Part shown: positions 1 through 51,740 of the stretch, one piece after another | How positions within the stretch are numbered: position 1 is the stretch's first letter | How the letters are laid out: each line of letters begins with the position of its first letter | Assembly: GCF_964355755.1 (NCBI RefSeq) | Contig: NC_092670.1 | Span: 19,963,201-20,027,200 of the forward strand | Reading direction: 5' to 3' | Length of the DNA: 64,000 nt | Origin: Antedon mediterranea | Lineage: Eukaryota > Echinodermata > Crinoidea > Comatulida > Antedonidae | Notes under the pieces: generated by a model | The model's input: the letters and a program-made list of their open reading frames with translations, nothing else | What the model was told of the DNA's origin: nothing | Database searches by the model: none | Made by a program: the position numbers and the translations under genes

Positions 1-1930
1 TAGTATTGTAATGTATCGATATTATTGTGGTGTATTGATAGTATTGTGGTGTGTTGATAGTATTCTGGTGTGTTGATAGTATTGTGGTGTGTTGATAGTA
101 TTGTGGTGTGTTGATAGTATTGTGGTGTGTTGATAGTATTGTGGTGTGTTGATAGTATTGTGGTGTATTGATATTATTGTGGTGTATTGATAGTATTGAA
201 ATGTATTGATATTATTCTGGTGTATTGATAGTATTGTGGTGTGTTGATAGTATTGTGGTGTGTTGATAGTATTGAAATGTATCGATATTATTCTGGTGTA
301 TTGATATTATCGTAGTGTGTTGATAGTATTGTGGTGTGTTGATAGTGTTGTTGTGTATTGATATTATTGTGGTGTGTTGATAGTATTGTGGTGTGTTGAT
401 AGTATTGTGGTGTGTTGATATTATTGTGGTGTGTTGATATTATTGTGGTGTGTTGATAGTATTGTGGTGTGTTGATAGTATTGTGGTGTGTTGATAGTAT
501 TGTGGTGTGTTGATAGTATTGTGGTGTGTTGATAGTATTGTGGTGCGTTGATAGTATTGTGGTGCGTTGATAGTATTGTGGTGCGTTGATAGTATTGTGG
601 TGCGTTGATAGTATTGTGATGCGTTGATAGTATTGTGGTGCGTTGATAGTATTGTGGTGCGTTGATAGTATTGTGGTTTATTGATAGTATTGTGGTGTAT
701 TGATAGTATTGTAATGTATCGATATTATTGTGGTGTGTTGATAGTATTGTGGTGTGTTGATAGTATTGTGGTGTGTTGATAGTATTGTGGTGTGTTGATA
801 GTATTGTGATGTGTTGATAGTATTGTGGTGTGTTGATAGTATTGTGGTGCGTTGATAGTATTGTGGTTTATTGATAGTATTGTGGTGTATTGATAGTATT
901 GTAATGTATCGATATTATTCTGGTGTATTGATAGTATTGTTGTGTGTTGATAGTATTCTGGTGTGTTGATAGTATTCTGGTGTGTTGATAGTATTGTGGT
1001 GTGTTGATAGTATTGTGGTGTGTTGATAGTATTGTGGTGTGTTGATAGTATTGTGGTGTGTTGATAGTATTGTGGTGTATTGATATTATTGAAATGTATT
1101 GATATTATTCTGGTGTATTGATAGTATTGTGGTGTGTTGATAGTATTGTGGTGTGTTGATAGTATTGAAATGTATCGATATTATTCTGGTGTATTGATAT
1201 TATCGTAGTGTGTTGATAGTATTGTGGTGTGTTGATAGTGTTGTTGTGTGTTGATAGTGTTGTTGTGTGTTGATATTATTGTGGTGTGTTGATATTATTG
1301 TGGTGTGTTGATAGTATTGTGGTGTGTTGATAGTATTGTGGTGTGTTGATAGTATTGTGGTGTGTTGATAGTATTGTGGTGTGTTGATAGTATTGTGGTG
1401 CGTTGATAGTATTGTGGTGCGTTGATAGTATTGTGGTGCGTTGATAGTATTGTGGTGCGTTGATAGTATTGTGGTGCGTTGATAGTATTGTGGTGCGTTG
1501 ATAGTATTGTGGTGCGTTGATAGTATTGTGGTGCGTTGATAGTATTGTGGTGCGTTGATAGTATTGTGGTGCGTTGATAGTATTGTGGTGCGTTGATAGT
1601 ATTGTGGTGCGTTGATAGTATTGTGGTGCGTTGATAGTATTGTGGTGCGTTGATAGTATTGTGGTGCGTTGATAGTATTGTGGTGCGTTGATAGTATTGT
1701 GGTGCGTTGATAGTATTGTGGTGCGTTGATAGTATTGTGGTGCGTTGATAGTATTGTGGTGCGTTGATAGTATTGTGGTGCGTTGATAGTATTGTGGTGC
1801 GTTGATAGTATTGTGGTGAGTTGATAGTATTGTGGTGTGTTGATAGTATTGTGGTGTGTTGATAGTATTGTGGTGTGTTGATAGTATTGTGGTGTATTGA
1901 TAGTATTGTAGTGTATTGATATCATTGTGG
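1..1930. repeat. 19-bp minisatellite, about 100 copies
   Basis: Tandem units such as TTGATAGTATTGTGGTGCG fill position 1 to about 1930 and continue off the edge. Variants (GTG/GCG, ATTCTGG, GAAATG) come in blocks repeated at larger scale: a GCG-rich block occurs near 540-660 and near 1400-1800, so the array has higher-order structure. It lies in an intron after EGF exon 38. The long minus-strand ORFs here are by-products of a 57-bp triple unit. Confidence 0.97.
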
Positions 1931-1937
1931 TACTTAC

Positions 1938-31305
<29,368 letters not shown>

Positions 31306-31476
31306 TCTGCTAATATGTTCCAGAATCACAGAAAGCACTACTACGCAATGACACGATAATAACCCGGTCTTTCAATTATATTCTTACTATAGATATGGCC
31401 GAGTGAGTTCTATTCGATATCATTCGCTACAATAATTTAGGGTGTGTATCGAACAATAGACGCCTTTACAAAAGGT

Positions 31477-31483
31477 TTTATAT
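31477..31483 (-). promoter_or_regulatory. Candidate TATA box of the fibropellin-like gene
   Basis: TATAAAA on the minus strand, about 172 bp before the start codon. This allows a 5' UTR of roughly 140 bp if the leader is unspliced. The only support is motif and distance. Confidence 0.25.
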
Positions 31484-32161
31484 TGTTTATTTCATATAAA
31501 GGTACCAGGCTAGCTACGGTATTTTTGTTTAAGTTTTAAACCACCTACAAAGTCGTCAGAGCATGGCACTTCATTTAGGTACAAGGTAGAAAAATGTCAG
31601 AAGACACAATACACGTCACACCTCTTAACCATGCTAGACCGTCTTTGAAAAGAAAGCCCTAAAGTACGTCCTTGGTTTTAAAAAACACCGATTATTGAAC
31701 TATACACTTTTGCATCTTATGAAACATCCTGTTCGCATGTTCCTTGAGTACTTAAAAGAAACAGAATATAAACCCATCCTTTAGAGCACAATGTCGTGCA
31801 TTATAATAGGAAGTTTTATATTTGTGATAACCTAGAACTATTAGCACGTCATGTTAATTCATTGCACATGTATTTCTAAAATGTTAGGTTGTTATTTCAT
31901 TTTTTTAAATTGATCCATTAAAAAATGTCGAACTTTATTCTTCTGATTTGTATAAGTTAAAAAAGATTTAAGTAGATCGGGAAATGAATTCATAATATCA
32001 ATTCATTATTGTTAAATTTGTTTGTATACTGCTTCCTTTATAGGCTAATTCAAAGAACACCTACGCGCAATAAACAATCAATGTACACACCTTACAAAAG
32101 TGTCAGGGAAGTGTGAAGAAGGTAACAAATATTTTGGTTTCTGACTTGTTTTAAGGCAAAG

Positions 32162-32246
32162 CGCTCGGTTCCCACTAGAACGAACCGCAAAGACGCAATC
32201 GTGTTGACCAATGATAAGCGAATTCTCCATCCTTGTGAATCCTTGT
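32162..32246. mobile_element. MITE family B, left fragment
   Basis: GCTCGGTTCCCACTAGAACG, then a TGTTGACCAATGATAAGCGA core. Upstream of the fibropellin-like gene. Confidence 0.65.
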
Positions 32247-33123
32247 CAATATCATTTGTTAACTGTTAACAAATTGATGCATATTCTTGCACTTTAGTAG
32301 TCTAGGTTCTAGACGGTGTTTTGACTTAATATTAGTTAAAAGATAAATATTTTGGCACATATGGCGTTTCATACGTATACATGACCTCGTATTTTAAAAA
32401 AAAAATCGACTGGTGGACTAACATAAAAAAGACAATAACTTTCAAAGAAAAACATTTTCTTTAATTACTGGAATTCACCGTTTTATTCATAATTGTTTTT
32501 AAAGATATTGAGCAGATTTCAACTACCATTTTCATATTTTTTCCTCCCTCCATAATAACAACAACCTATGCTAAGAACAACAGAAGAAGAAAAAATGTAA
32601 AAAAAAAAAAAACTTTACAGATGTCTTTACTGGATAGGCCCGGCGAAAAATAAATTGTAAAATTGTAATTTTCTCTTTCATGGTAGGCCCTACTCTATTA
32701 TTCGTTTCCATTTCACATGGTCACATGGCTATGGCCTATACCTTTTCTATATTATATTGGAATTTGACTAAAGACTGTCTTAAAACATTATAGGCTGGAG
32801 ATACCATTTTTACTTCTGTTTGTATTTTATCAAGTTTGTTTTCGTATTTTGGTGTGACATTTTCTTAACTCAATACTTTGTTCTACGCCATTATGATTTA
32901 GTATTAAAGACTTATAGAAAAGAATTGGAACTGATAAGTACACCTACGTGTTTTTAAATCACGTATTTGTCGTGACGTTACAGTAACAAAATAATATTAT
33001 CTACTTCTTAACCTCGGGCGACAGTTGCATGTGTAACAATACCGATAAAATTTTTACATTCTTTAGAAACATTTACGTAAATAATGAACAAATAAGTCAG
33101 GTTAATTCATCTGGTACAGACAA

Positions 33124-33253
33124 AACGCATGGACGTTGTAAGCGATTTAACCAATCACACGCGATGGATTATTCGGACTGTCGCTTGTTATTGGTCAGCT
33201 CGCTTGTAACGTTACGTCTACGTTCTTATATTGTAGTCGAGGTAACAACGCTT
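33124..33253. mobile_element. MITE family B, degraded copy
   Basis: AACCAATCACACGCGATGGA and CGCTTGTTATTGGTCAGCTC arms with GTTACGTCTACGTTCTT; ends are diverged. Confidence 0.65.
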
Positions 33254-34857
33254 TATTATTGCACAATTACGTTACTAGCGCTATCTCTCACGACCTACAT
33301 CCGTACAATCGTCATGGTATGATTTTATGCCATTTAACTACTTCTCGTTTTACATGCTGATTCAATACAATAGAATACCCTAACTTTCCGAATCATTGAA
33401 TAGCCAATGGCAATTTTAAACGTAGACCATTTATGCATCCTCGGTCCTTGGCCCGAGATTAAATAGTTGAAATAAAACCGAAATTCCGATTTCTTTGTTC
33501 AGGATAAGGTGTGGAAATACAATAAAATAATATACAAAAGTAATTATAACTGTACAATTGCTATTCCCTTTGGATTAGATATGCCATTGCAGTATATAAA
33601 TGCTAAATTGAACTTACGAATACCCCTTTTACATTGCCGAGCTAAAAACAAACCTGCTTGTCACCTCACACTTTTTTCTTTGTTATACAATACATTTCAC
33701 AATCAATTGTTAATAATGCTTTTAAATGATTCAAAAATATCTATTGGCTTCTATTTATGGGATTCGGTAGAATTGTTCAATAATAAGTTGTTAAATTAAA
33801 ATATATAACAACCGTACCAGGTGACATCCATGCACCAAACATTTCTGTTTTATTATTAATAAAAAAATCCGTCATTGTTATTGACAGTAGTACATTCATA
33901 ATATCTCTGTGGTACCTTATAGTACGGTATGAACAAATATTCAAGGACGAAGGCACATTCTGAAAGTTCGCTACGCGTAGGGTTTCTTTTGTGACTATAA
34001 ATCACTCATTACCTCGATTTAAAATGTTTAATTTTCTCTTGATTGAATTATACATTATCTCTTTATTTATCATCCAAATTTAAATAATACAAATTTAAGG
34101 TTTATTGACAAAAGGCGAAAGTTTTCGCTTGTCTAAAGATTACTGTACTTAGTACCCATCGTCGTGATCGGTCAAATTACTTGCGGCGCATTTACGGTCT
34201 TGCGGTGTGTAAGAGAGAACTCTTTAGGCCTTATACCGAGGTCGCAATGCTTTGTTTTAATTATAAAATCGAATTCCCCGTGTCCGTACCAGTTCTAAGT
34301 TGACGGTTTGAAGACCGCCAAGCCAGGAAGGTCCACGGAATGGTCCCGTTTGCACCCATAGTAGCCCAGTGACAAGGAAATTGGAACATAAGCAACTTCG
34401 TACCAGGAACAACAAGCTTACAAATGGAACGATAATCCATGAATCATTATATGGATCACGCCCCTATTGTGCTATAATATCTGGAGGTTAACAAGATACT
34501 ATTACTATCAATGAGTTAAATTGAATCATTGTTTACTATTAATACGTAAACAAGTCGTAGTTAACCACATTCCAGTACGAAGTATATACGAAAGCGATGA
34601 GGTATTCTTCCATGGACCTAAACTAAGCCAACCAATGCTATGAATATCATAGCTTCCGGTGAAATATGATAACTTGAATAGCAACCATTCCAATAATTAA
34701 AAATAATGATAAAATTCAATTTTTTAAAAAGATAAAAAATCTTAGCTATAAAATTATAATTGTAAATTCTTTATGTATTATGTTTCAAATGAATATTATA
34801 TAGCCTAATAATTATAGCAATCAGTTAAATTACATAATATAAACATTAGGAAAAGTA

Positions 34858-35030
34858 GTGGAGCTGTAGCTCGGTGGCTAATGTACCTGCGAGGGGTTGT
34901 AACTCACGACTCTTCCAATTCCACCCCCGAACCCTCTGAATAAGACTTAGTTTAGAACCACAATTCATTATAAATAGTTTATCCATTCTGTAATTGGCGA
35001 GTTGCTACATACTTGCTAATAAAAGTAGCT
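34858..35030 (+). mobile_element. tRNA-derived SINE-like piece
   Basis: GGAGCTGTAGCTCGGTGGCT carries a good box A. The box B position (TCTTCCAATTCCACC) is degenerate. Ends in AATAAAAGTAGC. It is not a working tRNA gene. Confidence 0.5.
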
Positions 35031-37652
35031 TGACAAAAACAAAATATTTGTAATGTTTAATTATACATTCAAGAATGTCGACACAGCAATGACATATTAA
35101 AAGGGAAAAATCTGCAATGAACAAAATAATATCTGTAGCAGGACTACATCTGATTTTGTGTATGGAACAATATAATATCATATAGTATAGATAACTGACT
35201 TTTTACGTAAAATCAGTATGTTTTTGTCACGTATTCTGAAATATTACGATGAATATGATGTGCAGTCTAATCTAATATCTGACATGTTATAATATAAGGA
35301 AATTATTTGGTATGGAACACTATTCTGAAATTACTAGGAGTTCAGAAAACAGCACAGAACAATGATGACACTCATCCATGACAAAAAGATTTGAGACTAG
35401 AAAAATGACAATATATATATCTAAATATTACAATTTGTGTTAAGGCGATATAAGTCGTTAAGCAACGGAACTAGTGATATATTATTTGTATCGGTCTAGA
35501 AACTGTACAATATAGGCTAAAGAGCAACGATGCGGAATAAGAATTGAATTAGTTCGTAATCCACGTTCAACTCTCTAGATGACAGGCATAACAAAATCTA
35601 TTGTATTATTTGTATACCAACAGTGACATAAAAGATCTGCTGGCTCAGCACTAAATGCAAAACTAAAAACTAAAACTCCGATATAGATGAAATCAAATAT
35701 TGTTTGTGTAAGCTTTTATGTAAAATAAAATGAGTGTATAACCTATACTTACCGAGAAGGAAACGAAACATGGCCGATGCTTACTAGATGAGCATTGGGA
35801 AATAAGTTTATTTCTCAATGGTTTCAGTGCAGAGGATTGCACTAATGCATTTATAAAGTTTAAAACAAACTATTCAACAAATTCATTGTATCAAATAGAA
35901 TTATATAAAATAATTGTAGGAACAAAAGTATATAATATAGATGTAGTCTCACAGGTGGGTTACATTAGGTGGTTAAAATCATTCCCAAAAGCCTATGTAT
36001 CAACTTTCTATATCGTTGAGTAAACATTCTATAAGTTACGTGCGAGTTACCGAATTTTGCCCTTTAGATATTTTATAATTATAGAGGCTAGAATATTTTG
36101 TAATGCTGCACTAGTAGTAGTAGAAACTGCAGCAGAGAGTGTTATAGCGCGACGTATATAATGTTAACATTGATAGCTTTCTTGATTTTGTAAAAATCTG
36201 CTGATTTATTTGTATTGTATCAAGACTACAGGCAAAAAGATCATATAGCTAAAGTATTCAAGAATCATAGCCTTCAAAAGTTTTACTCGAACAATAATAC
36301 ACCCGAGGTCTTTAGGCACAAACGTCATGTAGGAATCTATTGTATTTTTTTCTTAGGTGCAAAACCCATTGACTCTATAGAATGTATAATGTTTAGTATA
36401 CGTCGTTCTTATGTATAAGTGTTTGTCTACAGTCCCGGTTCAACAAAGATCGGAATTCAAAATAGTAGAATGATACTATACACTTTAAGGTATTCTTTCC
36501 AAATAAAACTAAATTGAATCTCTGAATGGTTAAATATCTGCTCGTAATTAACTGTCAACTTATCAGAGCAACGCGTGACGTTCGTCTTTAGGCTTACAAT
36601 GCAAGACCTTGAAGTTTCAATATAATGTTCAAGGGTCGAGAATAAAGCCCATATTGTACCCCGAAAGAACGAACAATGCGTATTCATAGTTCATAATAGA
36701 GAGCCCACATTCCTGACTCGAATAACCATCCTTATTCAAACTATAAACTTCACTTAGCGTAAAATTACTTTTAAGTGAAAAGTTAGATCAGCGTTACAAA
36801 TAACTCTAATCACTATGTGTAGGCTGGTGTGTACAGCCATAGTAGTGATTTAGCAGTGTGAGACAATCGGCGGGTCATTTAGTTAATCTCGATATCCATT
36901 GGTTTAATTTTCATAGTATAATACGATTATAAATACAATTGTTTGCGGCATATAGTTTGTCATTGTGAGGTAGTGATGAAGATTTGCGGTGTACCAATGT
37001 CAATGTGTTTACAGTATTTAAAACCACTCTCACCTCTCCGTAGGTCTGAAAAGGCCCTATGTTGTTTTACTTAACCACTCTCACCCCTATGTTGTTTTAT
37101 ATTTATTTGTGTTTGTCATATAATAGCCATACTTAGTTTCAGGAAAGCATAGGACTAATAATTTCATGCGTGTTATACTTATAGTATTTAATATAGGCAT
37201 ATATTGACTGTGTCTTTGAGATAGGAGATGCTCAAGTCTCGAGATACAACTGATGCTAACCACAGTATTACTATACGAGAGGGCGTATCCCCATAGTTTG
37301 GTTTGGGTTCTTTTACAATTTCTTTTCAAAAAAGGATAAATTCGATGAACTCGACAAAATGACCAATACAAGTTATAAAACATTAATTACCTTGTAGTTA
37401 CAAGTTATCAGTTTCGAAATTATAATATTCAAAAGGTTTTGGTCAAACTTACTAAATCTAACCTAACACAATCATTGATTCACAAAAAATCCAAAGTTGA
37501 TGAAACCTACAAATCCGATAGCCTATATGTCGACAATTTCAGTCACATTTCCCTCTTCAAAACGACAATTTACAGTCACTTTCTGTCACATGACCTTGCT
37601 TTTGCACACATTCTATATCTAAGTGGCAGAACTGAAAATTTCAGGCCCTCAC

Positions 37653-38705
37653 CAGGCCCGTAGCCAGGGGGGGTTTTTATGTTTCGGGCGAACCCCCCTT
37701 AACCGACTGCGAACCCCCATCCCCGACATGCCCAATACCTCACCCTCATCTCCGAAAATCGTCCAAATACGTGCCCCACAGTACAAAAAGTTGTTCGTAA
37801 ATTGAAAAATTCGGAAACTCGTTCGAAATAACTCATACAGTTATACGTCCCTGTATGAGCGTACTTCGAGCGATACGTGTCTGTAAATTTCTAAGAGTTG
37901 CAAATGAATTGCCGATTTTAACTTAAAAAATAAATATTTGGTCCCTGCATGTAACATGATATTGACGCGTCTCACAACGAGCTGGGGCACCAACGATTCG
38001 TACAAAGGACACCGCCAGACAACTGCGTACCAATTGTTTAGATCACTGGCAGTCAGGCAGCATGCATAAAGTATATAGCCTTCCGACATACATCAGTATT
38101 TATGTGTGGCTATGAAGTGTAATGTATCATAGAGGATTATAGTGAATATTAACATTTTACACTATAATATCTATGGTATCATGTACTGTAGTTCACATTA
38201 TGGCATCCGATTATTTTTTTCTAGACCACCAGCCGATACGTACTCAAATGTATCAATATCACCTATTTACATTGGCATAATTAATTTCCTCAACAAATTG
38301 CTGTAAATAAATATTATAGATAGAGCTATAATAAGAATTGCATTTGCCTTCACCCAGTGTGCTTTTTTCGGGGCTTCTCCTAGACGTACGTTCGCATTGA
38401 ACTTGAACGCAAAATAAAATACCGAGTAATTAATGATCAAACAATCGGCGGTTCCGCACAGAGCACGCGCATCTAACATACGGCAACAAATGTTACCATT
38501 TATAGTCCACGAGTCCAAGTACGATCGTTTTGCTCATTGGTAGCATGCTGCATGAGAGTGTCTTTTCCGGCCATCTAGGGGTGTCATTTAACAAAATTCG
38601 CTTCGCCTCAGGCCCCACCCCAGGGGGGGGGGGGGTTGACCCAAATACTTAGTGTCCGTACTTAGTGTCCGAACCCCCCCTTGACAAATCCTGGCTACGG
38701 CCCTG
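37653..38705. mobile_element. hAT-like non-autonomous element, 1.05 kb
   Basis: Ends CAGGCCCGTAGCCAGG and CCTGGCTACGGCCCTG are inverted, followed inward by G- and C-runs and GAACCCCCC. CTCAC flanks both sides directly, which could be part of a target duplication. No transposase is recognisable. A solo end of the same type is at 12622-12660. Confidence 0.72.
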
Positions 38706-39259
38706 CTCACGTCTAACTAAAATGTTGACCAGAAATGTTTCTGAACCTAAAAACCTAACAGTCGACTGTTAGGTCTTAGGCCTACTTGTAAAAACAAAGT
38801 AGTAGGCTTACAAACAATAAAAACAAGCAACATAAAAATGAAAAAAATATCATCAGAGCTCCATACTTTTATTTATAACACCATGTTGTTATTCATTAGC
38901 AATCATTCATCATATATACTGTATAATTCCTTCTTTCCCCATCGGAGGATAGAATCTATAGTCTGTCCTCCACGCCTTTCACGTCTTTGGCTGCTGTGGT
39001 CGCTGCCTGGCATTATTTTACTATAGGCCTACAACAATGCGGCGAATAGACAAAATGAATTATACAGAGAGCATACGGTATTCAATATACAGTAGAACTT
39101 CTATCAAGGGGACACCCACTTGATCGAATATCATTGGGTGTACTGTACATCTAGTAATTTCCGTAAATCTACGCGAAATCGCATTTAGAGGTAAATCCAA
39201 AATGTGACCTACACAATAATATATAAAAAAACGAAGAATATTAACATTATTATCTTCAT

Positions 39260-39443
39260 GTTGATAATAAGTTTGCGGTACACCACGTATATTAGTTTTG
39301 AAAAAGACGTTTCGATCAATATGCTTTGATCGTCCTCAGGAGTGAGAATGAGGACGATCAAAGCATATTGATCGAAACGTCGAGAAACTCAACAGTTTAT
39401 TTCCGAACTAACATACGTGGTGTACCGCAAACTTATTATCAAC
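39260..39443. repeat. Large palindrome with hammerhead-like arms
   Basis: Arms of at least 33 bp (GACGTTTCGATCAATATGCT... and its complement) around GGAGTGAGAA. Pairing extends outward through GTTTGCGGTACACCACGTAT and its inverse. Each arm end carries CTGAGGA plus a GATCAA/TTGATC stem plus GAAACG. The flank CATTTGATTTCGCCATGCAA is shared with 44650-44995. Confidence 0.85.
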
Positions 39444-39863
39444 ATTTGATTTCGCCATGCAAACCTTCAAACAATATATTATTATCTTCACAAACGTATT
39501 GTTTAGGCCTACACATTTAAACATGTTATATAGGTTACAGTCAACAGCACATTCTTCAGTAACTCATACACTTCTTTTGTTTGTATTATATAAAGTATTA
39601 CCAGGTAGTACGCAAATAAAACTATCGTAACGAACAAAAGTAGGCACTCGATTTAACGCGTTTTTGTTCAGCCGCTTTACTGATGTTCAAATTCTGAAAG
39701 GCTATATGGCCTATACAGTAGGTCTATAATGTTTTTTTTTTGTAAAAAAAGACAGTACAAGAGTTATTTTATAATTTTACTCTTTACCTCCCTGATATGA
39801 TAACCTTATATGTAGAAAGATTATAAGAATATAGTTCTAAAAAACTACAGAAATAATATGATA

Positions 39864-39869
39864 TTTATT
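39864..39869 (-). terminator. Candidate polyadenylation signal of the protease gene
   Basis: AATAAA on the minus strand, 34 bp after the stop codon, in an A-rich stretch. Confidence 0.5.
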
Positions 39870-39902
39870 TTTTTTTATAGTATGACAATATTAATTTGTG
39901 AG

Positions 39903-49822
<9,920 letters not shown>

Positions 49823-50083
49823 ACTAGATCTGGGCCTATATCTTGCGATTTCGAGTGGATCTGATAGATTTAGATAAGACATACATCGAGAATAACTTTT
49901 TTTTTGTTAGTTGAAGAATACTGTATAGTGGAATGAATGATATACAGTAAATAAAACATTTAAAACTCGTTAAGTTGAATAATTTGAAAATTGATATAGT
50001 ATTTTAATAACATTGTGACGCATCTCATTGATTGAATTTCATAGGACAAGTTAAGTACAAGTTTAGTACGGCATGCCTACCAT

Positions 50084-50251
50084 AAAGCTCGGTCTACACT
50101 ATCGAACTATCGAACTATAGTTGTTGGAAAAAAGTGATGTGCCCAAATGTGGTAGTGATATACCCAAATATGGTAGTGATATGACATCATGTCCATGGGC
50201 ACATCACATTTTTTTTTGTCACAGAATGTTTGATAGTGTAGACAGAGCTTT
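50084..50251. mobile_element. MITE family A copy
   Basis: About 168 bp with both inverted ends; GAACTATC is duplicated near the left end. Lies about 260 bp upstream of the protease start codon. Confidence 0.85.
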
Positions 50252-50316
50252 AGAAAGCGTAAACGTGTTGAATTGTGCAGAAATTATTACAACCGGTAAA
50301 GATTCGGAGTTTCACA

Positions 50317-50414
50317 AGCTTTAGTTCCCACTAGAAACGCAACACAACATGACGTACACGCAACGCAAGCGAGTTCACCAAAGGCAAGCAGCAATTCTAA
50401 TAATCGCATCTGAT
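50317..50414. mobile_element. MITE family B, left part
   Basis: AAGCTTTAGTTCCCACTAGA then ACGCAACGCAAGCGAGTTC; right half is absent. Upstream of the protease gene. Confidence 0.7.
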
Positions 50415-50446
50415 GATACCAAAAGTAACTTGCTTTTGGATTTACT

Positions 50447-51062
50447 TATCAATCAATCAATCAATCTTTATTTCCATCATAACAAACATAAAATACAAAT
50501 TATTAAGATGGAGGACGTACAACTAAGGCAGAGCCTGAAAAAAACGTTGTACTTCCTTTACAATAATAATACTAACAATAACATAGACATAATGATATTG
50601 AAGAAACATAAATATATATAGTATAAATATACATATATATTCACAATTTACATAAATAAAGACATAACCCACCCACCCTTGTAATATTCATAGCCAAAAT
50701 AAACAATTTAACTATTAATATGAGTATAAATAAGAAATATAAACTGTACAATGATGGTGTGAAAGGGGTATATGTCAAGAGATCGTATGTGCTCAGAAAT
50801 CTGTGTTTTGAAATGATTAACACTATGAGAGTTTTTTGACAGGTAAATTATTCCAATATTTGGGACCCGTTGAAAATACAGATTTGATTTTATAAAAGTC
50901 TAGCCGATAGTTATTTTTATTTCTAGTATTGTACCCATGAATACTTTTGTGTTCAGTAGAAATATTATTGAATGATTTAAGTAACATTCCATTGCTATAT
51001 TTGTACATAAATATACATAGTTCCTTCTTGTACAGATCAAAAACATTCAATAGATAAAGTCA
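50447..51062 (-). mobile_element. 5'-truncated LINE, minus strand
   Basis: The frame at 50823-51050 has the typical LINE RT end: ELCIFMYKYSNGMLL, later HGYNTRNKNNYRL, then GPKYWNNLP. The 3' UTR ends at an (ATTG)n tail seen as ATCAATCAATCAATC near 50450. It resembles CR1/L2-type elements. Confidence 0.8.
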
Positions 51063-51139
51063 AAAACATTCAATAGAATGTAATTTAGATATAGATCTAA
51101 ATATTCAACATGAATTATTATTATTGAAAACAATTTATT

Positions 51140-51740
51140 TAACGAATTTTATTTTTAACGGTTTCGATGACGATTCCGAATCGTTAAAGTTAATGCGATT
51201 TTAATAACACATCGGTTGTATCCGAATAAACATAACAGTCAGCCACGATTTCAATTGATATATTACTACTTCTTTATGCAGGATCCTTGCCATCAATTAT
51301 ATAATGTAATTGTAAAGTTATAAACGATGACTAGATAAATGTGAATACATAAAAGAGTAAGGCATTTCCTACCTTGTTACAAAGTTTCTGAAAATATATA
51401 GTTTTCTTTCTTGCTAAGAACTTTATTCACGCGAACTTAAAAAAAAAAAAAAAATCCACAATCATACAATTATTTTTTAAACGGTTTCGATGACGATTCC
51501 GGATCGTTAAAGTTAATGCAATTTCAATACCACATCGGTTGTATCCGAATAACCAGCCAGCAGCCACGATTTCAGTTGATATTAATTAATATTTACTGTT
51601 TAAAAATAATAAAACAGTATGGCATTTCCTACCTTATTACAAAGTTTCTAGAATGAAACTATATAGTTTGTCTTTCTTGCTAAAAACTTTATTCACGACA
51701 ACTTAAATTAATCCACAATCATCACACACAAGTTGTGGAA
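51140..51740. repeat. Tandem duplication of about 320 bp between two divergent genes
   Basis: Two related units (about 51140-51475 and 51476-51740) share AACGGTTTCGATGACGATTC, ATCGGTTGTATCCGAATAA, GGCATTTCCTACCTT and ACTTTATTCACG in order, differing by substitutions and small gaps. On the minus strand each has CTATATA followed by a donor-like AAG|GTAGGAAA. It sits between the protease and PGS1 start regions. Confidence 0.85.

Larger units (their letters stand above)
31306..37652. other. Intergenic stretch without a recognised gene
   Basis: Between the fibropellin-like start and the hAT-like element I see only MITE B fragments (32162-32246, 33124-33253), the SINE-like piece at 34858, AT-rich sequence and short ORFs with no domain or splice support. 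It probably holds the promoter of the fibropellin-like gene. Confidence 0.6.

Noticed and set aside
33029-33799. Two plus-strand ORFs of about 97 codons
   Set aside because: One overlaps MITE B sequence; neither has a recognisable domain or flanking exons.
34858-34935. Possible tRNA gene
   Set aside because: Box A is good, but box B is degenerate and no acceptor stem or cloverleaf closes; better read as a SINE head.
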